In this document: in pieces, positions 24,243 to 32,300 of the stretch
Numbering within the stretch: position 1 is the stretch's first letter
How the letters are laid out: each line of letters starts with the position of its first letter
Source: Nitrospirota bacterium
Lineage (GTDB): Bacteria; Nitrospirota; Nitrospiria; Nitrospirales; Nitrospiraceae
Length of the DNA: 33,646 nt
Direction: 5' to 3'
Assembly: GCA_018971525.1 (NCBI GenBank)
Contig: JAGXAR010000040.1
Span: 1 to 33,646 of the forward strand
Position numbers and translations under genes: made by a program
The notes under the pieces: generated by a model
The model's input: only the letters and a program-made list of their open reading frames with translations
Told to the model about the DNA's origin: nothing
The model's database searches: none

Positions 24243-24773
24243 ATGACAATCGCGCAGATGGATCCAGCGGTGGCGTTGGATAACCTACGGTCTTCCAAGC
24301 CTGACAAGGTGACGATCGTGTTGCTGAGCGGCGACATGGATCGGGCGATGGCGGCTTTCATTATCGCCACCGGGGCCGCCGCCATGGGGATGCAGGTTAC
24401 CGTCTTTTTCACCTTCTGGGGTCTCAATACCATTCGCCGGAAAGGCGCGGCCAGCTCTGCCAAGGACTGGCTTCGTCGGATGTTCGGCCTGCTGAATAAA
24501 GGGGGTGCAGACAGCCTTCCGCTCTCGCGGTTCCATTTCTGGGGGCTGGGCACGAAGATGATGCAAAAGGTCATGAAGCAGAACCGGATGCCGGGCGTGC
24601 CGGAACTCATGGAGACGGCGCTGGACCTCGGGGTTCGCTTTATTGCCTGCACGACGACCATGGGGCTGATGGGGATCACCAAAGATACGCTCATCGAAGG
24701 TATCGATCAGTTCGCGGGGGTGACCACCTATCTCGCGGAAGCCAAACAGGGCAGTGTGAACTTGTTCATTTGA
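24243..24773 (+). CDS. DsrE/DsrF/DrsH-like protein (DsrE2 group)
   Basis: 176 residues. The fold is a DsrE sulfur-carrier domain: KVTIVLLSGDMDRAMAAFIIATGAAAMGMQVTVFFTFWGLNTIRR in the first half and MMQKVMKQNRMPGVPELMETALDLGVRFIACTTTMGLMGI in the second. The conserved cysteine in IACTTTMGLMGI is the likely persulfide site of the DsrE2 group. ATG 24243 has AGGAAAGAGGG upstream; an earlier in-frame ATG at 24198 is too close to the promoter start to be favoured. tusA follows 88 bp downstream; DsrE2 and TusA commonly work together in sulfur trafficking (persulfide transfer, sulfane-sulfur oxidation). Confidence 0.9.
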   Translation: MTIAQMDPAVALDNLRSSKPDKVTIVLLSGDMDRAMAAFIIATGAAAMGMQVTVFFTFWGLNTIRRKGAASSAKDWLRRMFGLLNKGGADSLPLSRFHFWGLGTKMMQKVMKQNRMPGVPELMETALDLGVRFIACTTTMGLMGITKDTLIEGIDQFAGVTTYLAEAKQGSVNLFI

Positions 24774-24861
24774 ATGAGCGAGACAAGCGCGCAGGGCGTG
24801 ACAGGCAAGACGCGTAGTGGCCAGTCGTCAGAGTCCCGCGCCTCTTTTGTGGAGTAAAGAA

Positions 24862-25107
24862 ATGATTCAAGCCGATGTGAAGCTCGATACGCTCGGGTAC
24901 TTTTGCCCGATGCCGATTATCATGACCTTGAAGAAGATCAAGGAACTGACGTTGGGCCAGGTCCTTGAAGTCGTCTCAGACGACGAAGGCATCAAGAAAG
25001 ACATGCCGGCCTGGTGCGACACGACCGGCCATCAGATGGTAGGGCTCGAAGAAGAACAGACGAAGGCGGGAACTATCTATAAAGCGTTTGTGAAAAAGAC
25101 GAAGTAA
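24862..25107 (+). CDS. tusA: TusA/SirA-family sulfur carrier protein
   Basis: 81 residues, typical TusA length. The hallmark CPxP appears as TLGYFCPMPIIMTLKKIKEL with Cys15 as the persulfide carrier, followed by GQVLEVVSDDEGIKKDMPAWCDTTGHQ and the EEQTKAGTIYKAFVKK tail. A second cysteine in AWCDTTGH is common in the family. TusA proteins pass sulfur to tRNA thiolation, molybdenum cofactor synthesis or, with DsrE2, sulfur oxidation. GGAG lies 8-11 bp upstream of the ATG. It is in an apparent operon with dsrE2 and is ended by the hairpin at 25138. Confidence 0.93.
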   Translation: MIQADVKLDTLGYFCPMPIIMTLKKIKELTLGQVLEVVSDDEGIKKDMPAWCDTTGHQMVGLEEEQTKAGTIYKAFVKKTK

Positions 25108-25137
25108 CCGCACAGATACGGACTCAGTGGAGCGAGA

Positions 25138-25176
25138 GAAGCCGGAGGGATGATGATCAAACCTCCGGCTTCGTTG
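25138..25176 (+). terminator. Hairpin after tusA
   Basis: GAAGCCGGAGG (25138-25148) and CCTCCGGCTTC (25162-25172) form a perfect 11-bp stem with a 13-nt loop, followed by GTTGT. The T-tract is poor, but stem strength and position fit termination. Confidence 0.75.
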
Positions 25177-25200
25177 TATTGATTCTTGACGGGGTAGTGC

Positions 25201-26880
25201 GTGGATCGAATCGTCGAATGTGTGCCGAACTTCAGTGAGGGGCGAAACCAGACGACGGTGCGTGCGCTGGTGAATGCCGTGGAGTCCGTGCCAGGGGTCT
25301 GGCTGTTGGACCACACGATGGATCGGGATCACCATCGCTCCGTCCTGAGCTTTGCCGGCGAGCCCGACGCCGTCGCGGAAGCGGCCTTTCGCGCCATTCG
25401 CGTGGCGACTGATCTCATCGATCTTCGGAAGCACAAGGGCGTCCATCCGCGGGTGGGGGCAACGGATGTCGTTCCCTTCGTGCCGGTGCTCGGCGCGACC
25501 ATGCAGGATTGTATCCATCTGGCGAAGCGATTGGGGCAGCAGGTGGGAGCAGAGCTGGAGATCCCGGTATTCCTCTACGAGCAAGCGGCCATACACTGCG
25601 ATCATGCCCCGCTTGAATCCGTCCGTCGAGGAGGGCTTCAAGGCCTCGCCTTCCGGATGGCCTCCGATCCGGACTGGACACCGGATTTTGGTCCCCCCGA
25701 GCTCCATAAGACGGCCGGCGCCATAGTGATTGGCGCGCGACCTCCCTTGATCGCCTTCAATGTGAATCTCCGCTCGACGGATCTGGCGCTGGCCCGATCC
25801 ATCGCAAAGGACATTCGCCAATCGAACGGCGGGCTGCCCCATCTCAAAGCAATCGGGGTGAAGTTGGCCAGTCGTCAACTGGTTCAGGTCGCCATGAACC
25901 TCACCGATTACATGATCACACCTATCCATGTCGCGTTTGAAGCGGTCCGAACCCGCGCAGCCGAGCAAGGCGTGGCGGTAACGGGGAGCGAAGTGATCGG
26001 GCTTGTGCCCCAAGCGGCGCTGGTTCAGGCTGCCGCGCATAGCCTGGCGCTCGAGCAATTCAATTCCACGCAGGTGCTGGAGACGAGATTGGAGACCCGG
26101 TTATTAGATGAGCCGGCACGACAGGTCCCGTCTCGCAAACAGGAGCCGGTTGATCTGCAATCACAATCGCTAGCGGACTTTTTGGACGCTGTAGCCGCGG
26201 CGACCCCGATTCCGGCCGGCGCCACGGTCGCGGCCTTAGTGGGGGCCCTCGCGGCCTCGCTGGGGATCATGGGCGCGCGTCTCAGTCAACAACGAGGAGT
26301 GGAGCATCGGCTGAGTGAGATTGGCCGGAGACTTCGCGAACTGATGCAAGCGGATGGCGATGCCTATCAGCGATTTATCCGGGCTTCGAGGCTCGCGAAG
26401 ACAGACCGGACTCGTCCCGCCGTCCTGTCGTCTGCGCTTCATCTGGCGACGGAGATTCCGCTTGAAATCGCCGAACAGGCGACGGAGGCCGGAGCTCTTC
26501 TTCATGCCTGCTCGGCGGAGGCGAAGCCACGCGTGCGGTCCGATCTAACCGTTGGACTGGTGCTGGCGATCGCCGCGGCCGATGCGGGGCGTCATACAGT
26601 CGCAGAAAACATAAAAATTCAGCACAATCAAAGGCTTAAGTCGTCACTTCTCGATCGGATTCAGCTAATGACAAACCGTCTTGAGGAACTCAGGGTGCTA
26701 TGTTACACTGCCCCCCTTGGTCAGGGTCAGGCTGGCACGAGAAGAAAACCTATACAGGCATCGCCTGGGAAAGTACATAGACGGGAAGAATGGAAATTAA
26801 AGTCTTCAATAATAACGTCGAGAAAGCTCTCAAAGTTGCCAAGAAGAAACTCGCGGGGGAAGGGCTCTTCCGTGAACTGA
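25201..26880 (+). CDS. ftcD: Glutamate formimidoyltransferase / cyclodeaminase-like fusion
   Basis: 559 residues, GTG start. Residues 1-~300 are the formiminotransferase domain: IVECVPNFSEGR, DRDHHRSVLSFAG, and DLRKHKGVHPRVGATDVVPFVPV with the catalytic-position His82, then YEQAA and FGPPELHKTAGAIVIGARPPLIAFNVNL. Residues ~322-500 match the cyclodeaminase helical domain (SLADFLDAVAAATPIPAGATVAALVGALAASLGIMGARL). The usual GGGS turn is replaced by AGAT, so that activity may be reduced. The family moves a formimino group from formiminoglutamate to tetrahydrofolate in histidine breakdown; no hut gene is near. The last ~60 residues are basic and run through the rpsU promoter and 91 bp into rpsU, in another frame; the natural stop was probably lost. 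Confidence 0.88.
   Translation: MDRIVECVPNFSEGRNQTTVRALVNAVESVPGVWLLDHTMDRDHHRSVLSFAGEPDAVAEAAFRAIRVATDLIDLRKHKGVHPRVGATDVVPFVPVLGATMQDCIHLAKRLGQQVGAELEIPVFLYEQAAIHCDHAPLESVRRGGLQGLAFRMASDPDWTPDFGPPELHKTAGAIVIGARPPLIAFNVNLRSTDLALARSIAKDIRQSNGGLPHLKAIGVKLASRQLVQVAMNLTDYMITPIHVAFEAVRTRAAEQGVAVTGSEVIGLVPQAALVQAAAHSLALEQFNSTQVLETRLETRLLDEPARQVPSRKQEPVDLQSQSLADFLDAVAAATPIPAGATVAALVGALAASLGIMGARLSQQRGVEHRLSEIGRRLRELMQADGDAYQRFIRASRLAKTDRTRPAVLSSALHLATEIPLEIAEQATEAGALLHACSAEAKPRVRSDLTVGLVLAIAAADAGRHTVAENIKIQHNQRLKSSLLDRIQLMTNRLEELRVLCYTAPLGQGQAGTRRKPIQASPGKVHRREEWKLKSSIITSRKLSKLPRRNSRGKGSSVN
26681..26709 (+). promoter_or_regulatory. rpsU promoter inside ftcD 3' end
   Basis: TTGAGG (26681-26686), 17-bp spacer, TACACT (26704-26709), about 80 bp before the rpsU ATG. 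Its presence within the ftcD frame supports the idea that the true ftcD end was upstream of, or near, this point. Confidence 0.65.
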
Positions 26881-26984
26881 AACGCCGGCGATTCTATGAA
26901 AAGCCGAGTGTCAGGAAGAAAGCCAAGCAGCGCGAGGCGCAGCGGCGGCGTCAAAAGTGGTTGGCGAAGCGTAAGCCAGAGTAA
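26790..26984 (+). CDS. rpsU: Small ribosomal subunit protein bS21
   Basis: 64 residues: MEIKVFNNNVEKALKVAKKK, then the basic C-terminal region LFRELKRRRFYEKPSVRKKA and AQRRRQKWLAKRKPE. The pattern (FExVEKALRxFKRx, RRRxFYEKPSxRRKRK) is unmistakable for S21. It binds the 30S platform near the anti-Shine-Dalgarno region and helps initiation. Its start overlaps the end of ftcD by 91 bp in a different frame. GGGAAG lies just upstream of the ATG. Confidence 0.97.
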   Translation: MEIKVFNNNVEKALKVAKKKLAGEGLFRELKRRRFYEKPSVRKKAKQREAQRRRQKWLAKRKPE

Positions 26985-27055
26985 GCGTCCTCCCACGGGC
27001 TCCCCCGTTCGGTTGATCGCTTTCCTCCCAAGGCTTCCGTTTACCTTTCTTGTCC

Positions 27056-27715
27056 ATGCGCCAGGATCAAATCACTGCGGCGCTTCGAATTGTGAAGCGC
27101 GAGATTCGGCAGTGGGAGGAGCCGGTCGTCGGCGGAGTGGCGCGCGAGTCGAACCGAGATCCCTTTCGCATCCTCATTTCCTGCCTCCTCAGCCTCCGGA
27201 CCAAAGACAAGACGACCAGTGAAGCCAGTGCCAGGCTGTTCGCGCTGGCGCATCAGCCGGCCACGATGCTGACCCTCCCGCTCCAGAAGCTCGAACGCGC
27301 CATCTATCCCGTCGGGTTCTACCGGACGAAAGCCAAATCCATTCATGCAATTTGCCGTCGCCTTCTGGACGTCTATGGAGGAACGGTTCCCGACTCCATC
27401 GAGGAACTGGTTACTCTGTCAGGGGTCGGCCGGAAAACGGCGAACCTGGTGGTGACGGTCGGCTACGGCAAGCCCGGTATCTGCGTGGATATCCACGTGC
27501 ACCGGATCAGCAATCGCTGGGGCTACGTCAACACGAAGACGCCGGAGGAAACCGAAGAAGCGCTGCGCCGGAAGCTTCCCAAGCAGTATTGGATTACCTT
27601 CAACGATTTGCTTGTCCCCTACGGGCAGCACCTCTGTCAACCGGTCTCGCCCTTCTGCAGCCAGTGCAAACTCACCGAATACTGCGATCGGGTCGGAGTG
27701 ACGCGCTCGCGCTGA
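27056..27715 (+). CDS. nth: Endonuclease III
   Basis: 219 residues, DNA glycosylase/AP lyase of base-excision repair acting on oxidised pyrimidines. Helix-hairpin-helix LSGVGRKTANLV carries the catalytic lysine (Lys127), and the catalytic Asp145 sits in CVDIHVHR. The C-terminal [4Fe-4S] loop is CQPVSPFCSQCKLTEYC with spacing 6-2-5, exactly as in Nth. A TTG start at 27050 would add two residues; ATG 27056 is used. There is no strong ribosome site. It is convergent with the DsrE gene at 27810. Confidence 0.95.
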   Translation: MRQDQITAALRIVKREIRQWEEPVVGGVARESNRDPFRILISCLLSLRTKDKTTSEASARLFALAHQPATMLTLPLQKLERAIYPVGFYRTKAKSIHAICRRLLDVYGGTVPDSIEELVTLSGVGRKTANLVVTVGYGKPGICVDIHVHRISNRWGYVNTKTPEETEEALRRKLPKQYWITFNDLLVPYGQHLCQPVSPFCSQCKLTEYCDRVGVTRSR

Positions 27716-27812
27716 GCGAGCGCAAGCGAGATGTGCGGGACGGGCGAGAAGAGCATGCGGTAAGTCGCGCCTGTCAAGCGTTTCGCGCGAGTCTCGCGCC
27801 AGCATCCCGCTA
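27716..27812. repeat. GCGAGA-rich spacer ending in a MITE-like terminal repeat
   Basis: The stretch between convergent nth and dsrE contains CGAGCGCAAGCGAGATG, GGGACGGGCGAGA and TCGCGCGAGTCTCGCG-type repeats. It ends in CAGCATCCCGCTA (27800-27812), one base different from the right end of MITE copies 1 and 2 (CAGCATCCTGCTA). Read on the minus strand, its TAG is the stop codon of the DsrE gene. No opposite end was found, so this is a solo end or decayed copy. Confidence 0.55.
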
Positions 27813-28229
27813 GATGAACAGCTTTGTTTCCGCGTCGGAGGTGAGAGCAATAATGGCAGGCAATCCCATGACTTCGTCGACGTTCTTTTCGACGACGGCG
27901 CTGTCCACGCCCATGTATTCCAGGCCGGCACTGCAGGCAATCAGACGAAACTTCCCGACGTGTTTTGCGTCCTGAAACATTTCGGAAATCTTCGGGACGT
28001 TTTTCTCTTTCAGTAGACGAGCGATCTCATTCGCCGATGAGGCATACTCCTGCGGAAAATCGATCTCGTCGATCTTTCCCTCGGCCAGCTTCTTGATCGT
28101 CCAGAACAATAAGATCACGATCACGTCCTTTCCCATCGCCGCTGCTGTGAGGCCCAGGGTCGCGACCTGGTGCAGCGTATCGTAAGTGGCGTGATGGGCG
28201 AAGATGACGAACTTGGGTTGAGGTGGCAT
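27810..28229 (-). CDS. DsrE/DsrF-like family protein
   Basis: 139 residues with the DsrE fold: KFVIFAHHATYDTLHQVATLGLTAAAMGKDVIVILLFWTIKKLAEG at the N-terminus, then KISEMFQDAKHVGKFRLIACSAGLEYMGV with the conserved cysteine in ACSAGLEYMG. It is shorter than, and distinct from, the DsrE2 protein at 24243. Likely a sulfur-carrier or redox-related cytoplasmic protein; partner unknown. The exported hypothetical gene ends 9 bp upstream, so the two are probably co-transcribed. Its stop codon TAG is part of the MITE-like end at 27800-27812. Confidence 0.85.
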   Translation of the reverse strand: MPPQPKFVIFAHHATYDTLHQVATLGLTAAAMGKDVIVILLFWTIKKLAEGKIDEIDFPQEYASSANEIARLLKEKNVPKISEMFQDAKHVGKFRLIACSAGLEYMGVDSAVVEKNVDEVMGLPAIIALTSDAETKLFI

Positions 28230-28238
28230 AGTCGGTGG

Positions 28239-28592
28239 CTATTTCTTTGTGGCGCGTGCTTTGACGCTGTTCACATAATCGGTAATGGCTGCATCGACTT
28301 CGCCCGTGGTCATGGGACGGTCGTGCGTTTCACTCTCGTCCACGAGATATCGGCCATGCTCTTTTTCCTGCCGCAGGACTACGGAATTCTCAGGCGTCAC
28401 CTCGATCAGCATAAACCACTCGCGTGCCCCCTGCGTGATGACGACCTCCTTGCCCAGGCCTTTCTTCGTAATCTCGATGTAGAGATCGTCCGATGCGCCA
28501 AGGGTGGAGGGACTTGCAAGGAGTCCCATGCCAAGGATTGCGATCCCCAGCAAGGTGCCGATCCGGCGCGTGAAGGGCGAAAGACGGGACAT
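28239..28592 (-). CDS. Small exported hypothetical protein
   Basis: 117 residues with a signal peptide (FTRRIGTLLGIAILGMGLLASPSTLGASDD). The mature part, DLYIEITKKGLGKEVVITQGAREWFMLIEV, then SVVLRQEKEHGRYLVDESETHDRPMTTGEVDAAITDYVNS, matches no family I recognise. ATG 28592 is chosen for the signal peptide; the frame extends upstream without sense. TATAAT lies on the minus strand at 28607-28602, only ~10 nt before the ATG, and there is no Shine-Dalgarno sequence, so the message could be leaderless; the -35 (TTACGG) is poor. First gene of a likely pair with the DsrE gene. Confidence 0.65.
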   Translation of the reverse strand: MSRLSPFTRRIGTLLGIAILGMGLLASPSTLGASDDLYIEITKKGLGKEVVITQGAREWFMLIEVTPENSVVLRQEKEHGRYLVDESETHDRPMTTGEVDAAITDYVNSVKARATKK

Positions 28593-28694
28593 GGTAAAAG
28601 GATTATAGCCCGTTGAGAAACGTGCCGTAAACACTTGGCGAGGCCCGGTCGTTGGCTTGAGTGGTCCCAGGTCGCATGTTAGGATGCGCGTCCC

Positions 28695-29126
28695 ATGGAT
28701 GGTTTGCTCGCAACAGTTCAGCAATGGATTCCAGTCGATGTGCTCTTCGGTCTGGCCGTGGCCGGGGGCATCGGCTTTATCGGCTCTCTGATCGCCATCC
28801 CGCTGATTCTGGTCCGCTTGCCGGCCGACTATTTCGACACGCGTACTCCCCGCCATTGGATGAAAAACCATCATCCGGTGCTACGCCTGTTGGGGTTGGT
28901 CATCAAGAATGTCGTCGGCGTTGTGTTCGTCTTGGCCGGTTTTGCCATGCTCTTTTTGCCTGGGCAGGGCCTACTGACTATGTTAATCGGGGTTTCGCTC
29001 GTGGATTTCCCCAAAAAGCGTGAGCTGGAGGCCAAAATGGTTGGCCAGCCGACCCTGCTAGGGGTCATTAATGCCATGCGCAAGAAGTTTGATAAACCAC
29101 CGCTGATACTGGCTCCCGATCCCTAG
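28695..29126 (+). CDS. PGPGW-type membrane protein
   Basis: 143 residues. Three hydrophobic segments: VDVLFGLAVAGGIGFIGSLIAIPLILV, LLGLVIKNVVGVVFVLAGFAMLF and LLTMLIGVSLV. Between the second and third lies LPGQGLLT, the position of the PGPGW-family motif, followed by DFPKKRELEAKM and a basic tail. Function unknown; family members are small inner-membrane proteins. TTGAGT (28657-28662), 17 bp, TAGGAT (28680-28685) could be its promoter, but would leave almost no leader. AGGA 10 bp before the ATG may instead act as the ribosome site. polA starts 17 bp downstream, so an operon is possible. Confidence 0.75.
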   Translation: MDGLLATVQQWIPVDVLFGLAVAGGIGFIGSLIAIPLILVRLPADYFDTRTPRHWMKNHHPVLRLLGLVIKNVVGVVFVLAGFAMLFLPGQGLLTMLIGVSLVDFPKKRELEAKMVGQPTLLGVINAMRKKFDKPPLILAPDP

Positions 29127-29143
29127 CGCCGATTCTCAACACC

Positions 29144-31801
29144 ATGCCGAGCACCGAGTCCAACCGCAAGACGCTCTACCTGATCGACGGGAGCGCCTAT
29201 ATCTATCGTGCGTTCTTCGCCCTGCCGGCCCTGAATAATTCCAAAGGCCTCCAGACCAACGCCATCCTCGGTTTCACGACGACGTTGCTGAAGATTCTTC
29301 GTGAGCGGAAGCCGGATGGTCTCGTCGTGGCGTTCGACGAAAAGGGTCCGACCTTGCGCCATGCGGAGTTCACGGCCTACAAGGCGCAGCGGCCGCCGAT
29401 GCCGGAAGGGATGAGCGCCCAGATTCCCTACATCCATCGCGTGGTGGATGCCCTCAACATTCCCGCCGTCCGGCAAGCAGGCTACGAAGCGGACGATTTG
29501 ATCGGCACGCTCGCGCACCAGGCCGAACAGGCCGGGTTCGACGTCGTCATCGTCACCGGCGATAAGGACATGTTCCAGCTCCTGACCCCCCGCGTGCGCA
29601 TCTACGATCCGGTGAAAGACAAATGGTTCGGCGAGGCGGAGTGCCGCGAACGCTTCGGCGTGGAGCCGGCGCGCGTCGTGGAGATCATGGGGCTCATGGG
29701 CGATGCGACGGACAATATTCCCGGCGTGAAGGGCATCGGTGAGAAAACGGCGATGAAGCTGATCGCCCAGTTCGGCACGATTGAAGAACTCTTACGCCGC
29801 GTCGAGGAGGTCACGCCGCCCCGGATCAAAGCCCTCTTGATCGACCAGGCTGAGAACGCCCGCCTCAGCCGCCGGCTGGCAATTATCCAGTTGGATAGTC
29901 CCGTGACATTCGATCCTGCGACCTATCACATTAAGCCTCCGCATCAGGACCAGCTCATCGATTTGTTGCGCGAGCTGGGGTTCACCACACTTCTGAAATC
30001 CTTTCAGCCGGCGTCTAAACCAGCCGAGGCAAACGCGGTTGGGACGGAGCTCATTCAGGATGAGCCGTCCGCGCAGCGATTTGTGGAGGGCTTGCCGAAG
30101 GGCGGCGTCCTGGGCCTGCAATGTCTGCTCTCCGCTGGGCCGGGTGTGCAGGCGGATGTGCAAGGGATCGCGATATCTACGGGAGAGAAGACCGCGTTCA
30201 TTCCGCTCGACGTCCGCACCTACATGCGGCCCATCATTGCGTTGCTGCACGACCCCGCGAGAACCAAGGTGGCCCATGACCTGAAGGCGACCTTGCTGGC
30301 TTTTCACCGCATCGGACTGACCCTCGTTGGCCCCTACCTGGACACCATGGTGGCGGACTATCTGCTCAATCCCAACCGCCGCGATCACCAGCTTGAAACC
30401 ATCGCGATGGAAGTGCTGGACTATCGGCTGGGGATCGGGCGGAAGGACAACGATGCCCCGAAATCTCTTTTCGACGAGGACACAGGATCACGAGAGGAGG
30501 CAGCGGAAGCTGCGTCGGTGCTGGCCAAGCTCGCCCCGGTCATGACGGAACGAATGTCGGAACAGGGAAGCCTCACGCTCTTCACCGACGTTGAAATGCC
30601 GCTGGTGCCGGTGTTGGCCGAGATCGAGCGGAACGGGTTCTTGCTGGATGTCGAGGGCCTGCGCCGCCTCAGCAAAGAACTGGAACGGGAACTCGACAAG
30701 ATGATGGAGACGATTGCCGTGGCGGCCGGCGGCGAGTTCAACATCAATTCGCCGAAGCAACTCGCCACGGTGCTCTTCGAGAAACTGGGGCTCAAACCGA
30801 TCAGGAAAACCAAGACCGGCTACTCAACCGATGAAGACACCCTGACGCAGCTCGCCACACAACACGAATTGCCCGCGCAGATTGTGAACTATCGGAGCCT
30901 CAGTAAACTCAAGTCCACCTATGTGGATGCACTACCGGAACTGGTGAATCCGGAAACCAAGCGGCTCCATACGTCGCTCAATCAGACCGTCGCCGCGACC
31001 GGACGGCTCTCCTCTACCGAGCCGAACCTGCAAAATATTCCGGTGAAGGGCGAGTACGGATTACGCATCAGAGAAGCGTTCATCGCGCCTCCAGGCCACA
31101 CCTTGCTCTGCGCCGACTACAGCCAGATCGAGCCCCGTATCCTCGCGCACCTGTCGCAAGATCCGCGCTTGCTCGCCGTATTTGCCAAGGGGGAGGATAT
31201 CCACATGGCGACGGCCATGGAGATTTTCGCTCTGCCTTCCAGTCAGATCACCAGAGACATGCGGCGCGTGGCCAAGACGGTCGTCTTCGGGATTGTGTAC
31301 GGGATTAGTCCGTTCGGCCTGGCCTCGAATATCGGCGTGTCGCAGGCGGACGCGAAGAAGTATATCGAGACGTTCTTTGAGAAGTTTTCGGCCGTGCGCG
31401 CATTGATGGACCGGAACATCGAAGAAGGCAAAACGAAAGGCTATACGACCACGATCCTCGGCCGGCGGCGTCCGATTCCCGAGTTGCAGAGCGGCGATCC
31501 CGTGCAGCGCGGCTTCGGCGAACGCATGGCCGTGAACAGCCCGATTCAGGGGTCGGCTGCAGACTTGATCAAAGTCGCCATGATCAATGTGAACAACGCG
31601 CTGCATCACGAGCTGCCGCATACCAAGATGATCCTGCAAGTCCACGACGAATTGATCTTCGAAGTGCCGGAGAAGGAATTGGAAGAGGCGAAGCAGCTCG
31701 TGAAGACAGAGATGGAAGCGACGGGGAAGAAGCTGGGATTATCGGTGCCCTTAAAAGTCGATCTAGGGACAGGCCACAACTGGCGAGTGGCGCATCCATA
31801 A
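29144..31801 (+). CDS. polA: DNA polymerase I
   Basis: 885 residues, repair and Okazaki-fragment polymerase. Domain order: 5'-3' exonuclease (~1-290, with LIDGSAYIYRAFFALP, VVAFDEKGPTLRH, GYEADDLIGTLA, DATDNIPGVKGIGEKTA), a 3'-5' exonuclease-like domain (~300-480), and the polymerase (~490-885). Motif A is DYSQIEPRILAHLS (Asp658; Pro664 where Leu is usual), motif B RRVAKTVVFGIVYG, motif C LQVHDELIFEVP (His834-Asp835-Glu836). In the 3'-5' domain the first catalytic pair of E. coli (D355, E357) is replaced by Gln326 and Leu328, so proofreading is probably lost, as in Taq and Bacillus enzymes. A decayed duplicate of the last codons lies at 32360-32392. It may be co-transcribed with the PGPGW gene. 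Confidence 0.97.
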   Translation: MPSTESNRKTLYLIDGSAYIYRAFFALPALNNSKGLQTNAILGFTTTLLKILRERKPDGLVVAFDEKGPTLRHAEFTAYKAQRPPMPEGMSAQIPYIHRVVDALNIPAVRQAGYEADDLIGTLAHQAEQAGFDVVIVTGDKDMFQLLTPRVRIYDPVKDKWFGEAECRERFGVEPARVVEIMGLMGDATDNIPGVKGIGEKTAMKLIAQFGTIEELLRRVEEVTPPRIKALLIDQAENARLSRRLAIIQLDSPVTFDPATYHIKPPHQDQLIDLLRELGFTTLLKSFQPASKPAEANAVGTELIQDEPSAQRFVEGLPKGGVLGLQCLLSAGPGVQADVQGIAISTGEKTAFIPLDVRTYMRPIIALLHDPARTKVAHDLKATLLAFHRIGLTLVGPYLDTMVADYLLNPNRRDHQLETIAMEVLDYRLGIGRKDNDAPKSLFDEDTGSREEAAEAASVLAKLAPVMTERMSEQGSLTLFTDVEMPLVPVLAEIERNGFLLDVEGLRRLSKELERELDKMMETIAVAAGGEFNINSPKQLATVLFEKLGLKPIRKTKTGYSTDEDTLTQLATQHELPAQIVNYRSLSKLKSTYVDALPELVNPETKRLHTSLNQTVAATGRLSSTEPNLQNIPVKGEYGLRIREAFIAPPGHTLLCADYSQIEPRILAHLSQDPRLLAVFAKGEDIHMATAMEIFALPSSQITRDMRRVAKTVVFGIVYGISPFGLASNIGVSQADAKKYIETFFEKFSAVRALMDRNIEEGKTKGYTTTILGRRRPIPELQSGDPVQRGFGERMAVNSPIQGSAADLIKVAMINVNNALHHELPHTKMILQVHDELIFEVPEKELEEAKQLVKTEMEATGKKLGLSVPLKVDLGTGHNWRVAHP

Positions 31802-31823
31802 CAAGACCTGAGTGAGGTGACCT

Positions 31824-32081
31824 ATGCTGAACGTGCGTCTGTCAGTCGCGTGGATGATCGCGGGCGTCAGTCTTGGCGCATTGGGGTTTCTGCTTTTCAT
31901 GGGGCAGCCGTTCACCGCAAAAGCGCAGGAGCTGAAACAGTTTCAGTATAGAATCGTCGAGGTGCTGCCTGACACGCAGAATATGCAAACCGTGTTGAAC
32001 GAGTTTGGAGCCAACGGGTGGGAGTTGGTGACGGTGTCGATGGGGAACATGACGGAGCCGAGGCTGATCTTTAAGAAGTAA
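31824..32081 (+). CDS. DUF4177-like small exported/anchored protein
   Basis: 85 residues. One N-terminal hydrophobic segment (WMIAGVSLGALGFLLFM, signal or anchor), then a short domain QFQYRIVEVLPDTQNMQTVLNEFGANGWELVTVSMGN ending in RLIFKK. The LNEFGANGWELVTV pattern is that of DUF4177, a ~50-residue alpha-beta module of unknown role. GTGAGGTGACC just upstream supplies the ribosome site. It lies 22 bp after polA on the same strand and may ride on its transcript. Confidence 0.75.
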   Translation: MLNVRLSVAWMIAGVSLGALGFLLFMGQPFTAKAQELKQFQYRIVEVLPDTQNMQTVLNEFGANGWELVTVSMGNMTEPRLIFKK

Positions 32082-32084
32082 GAA

Positions 32085-32181
32085 GTGCGGGGCAGTGAGG
32101 TGATTCCTTTGCTCCCGGAACCCCCACTTCAGAAAGTGGTCGTTCGACGGCCGCAGTCGGAATCACCTCACTGCCCCGCAC
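32085..32181. repeat. Perfect 23-bp inverted repeat
   Basis: Arms 32085-32107 (starting GTGCGGGGCAGTGAGG) and 32159-32181 (ending CCTCACTGCCCCGCAC) are perfectly complementary across 23 bp, separated by 51 bp that hold a nested small hairpin (CCACTT and AAGTGG, 32124-32139). It could terminate transcription after the DUF4177 gene or be the remains of an insertion; there is no T-tract. Confidence 0.75.
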
Positions 32182-32300
32182 GAGATGGGAGAGGGGGAGG
32201 GAGAAGGAGGGGAAGTGAGCGCTCGATGCGCGCAGTAAAGGACAGTCTGGCTGCTCCCGATGAAGGATGAGGTAGTGGATAGGACCACTTGGAAGAATTT

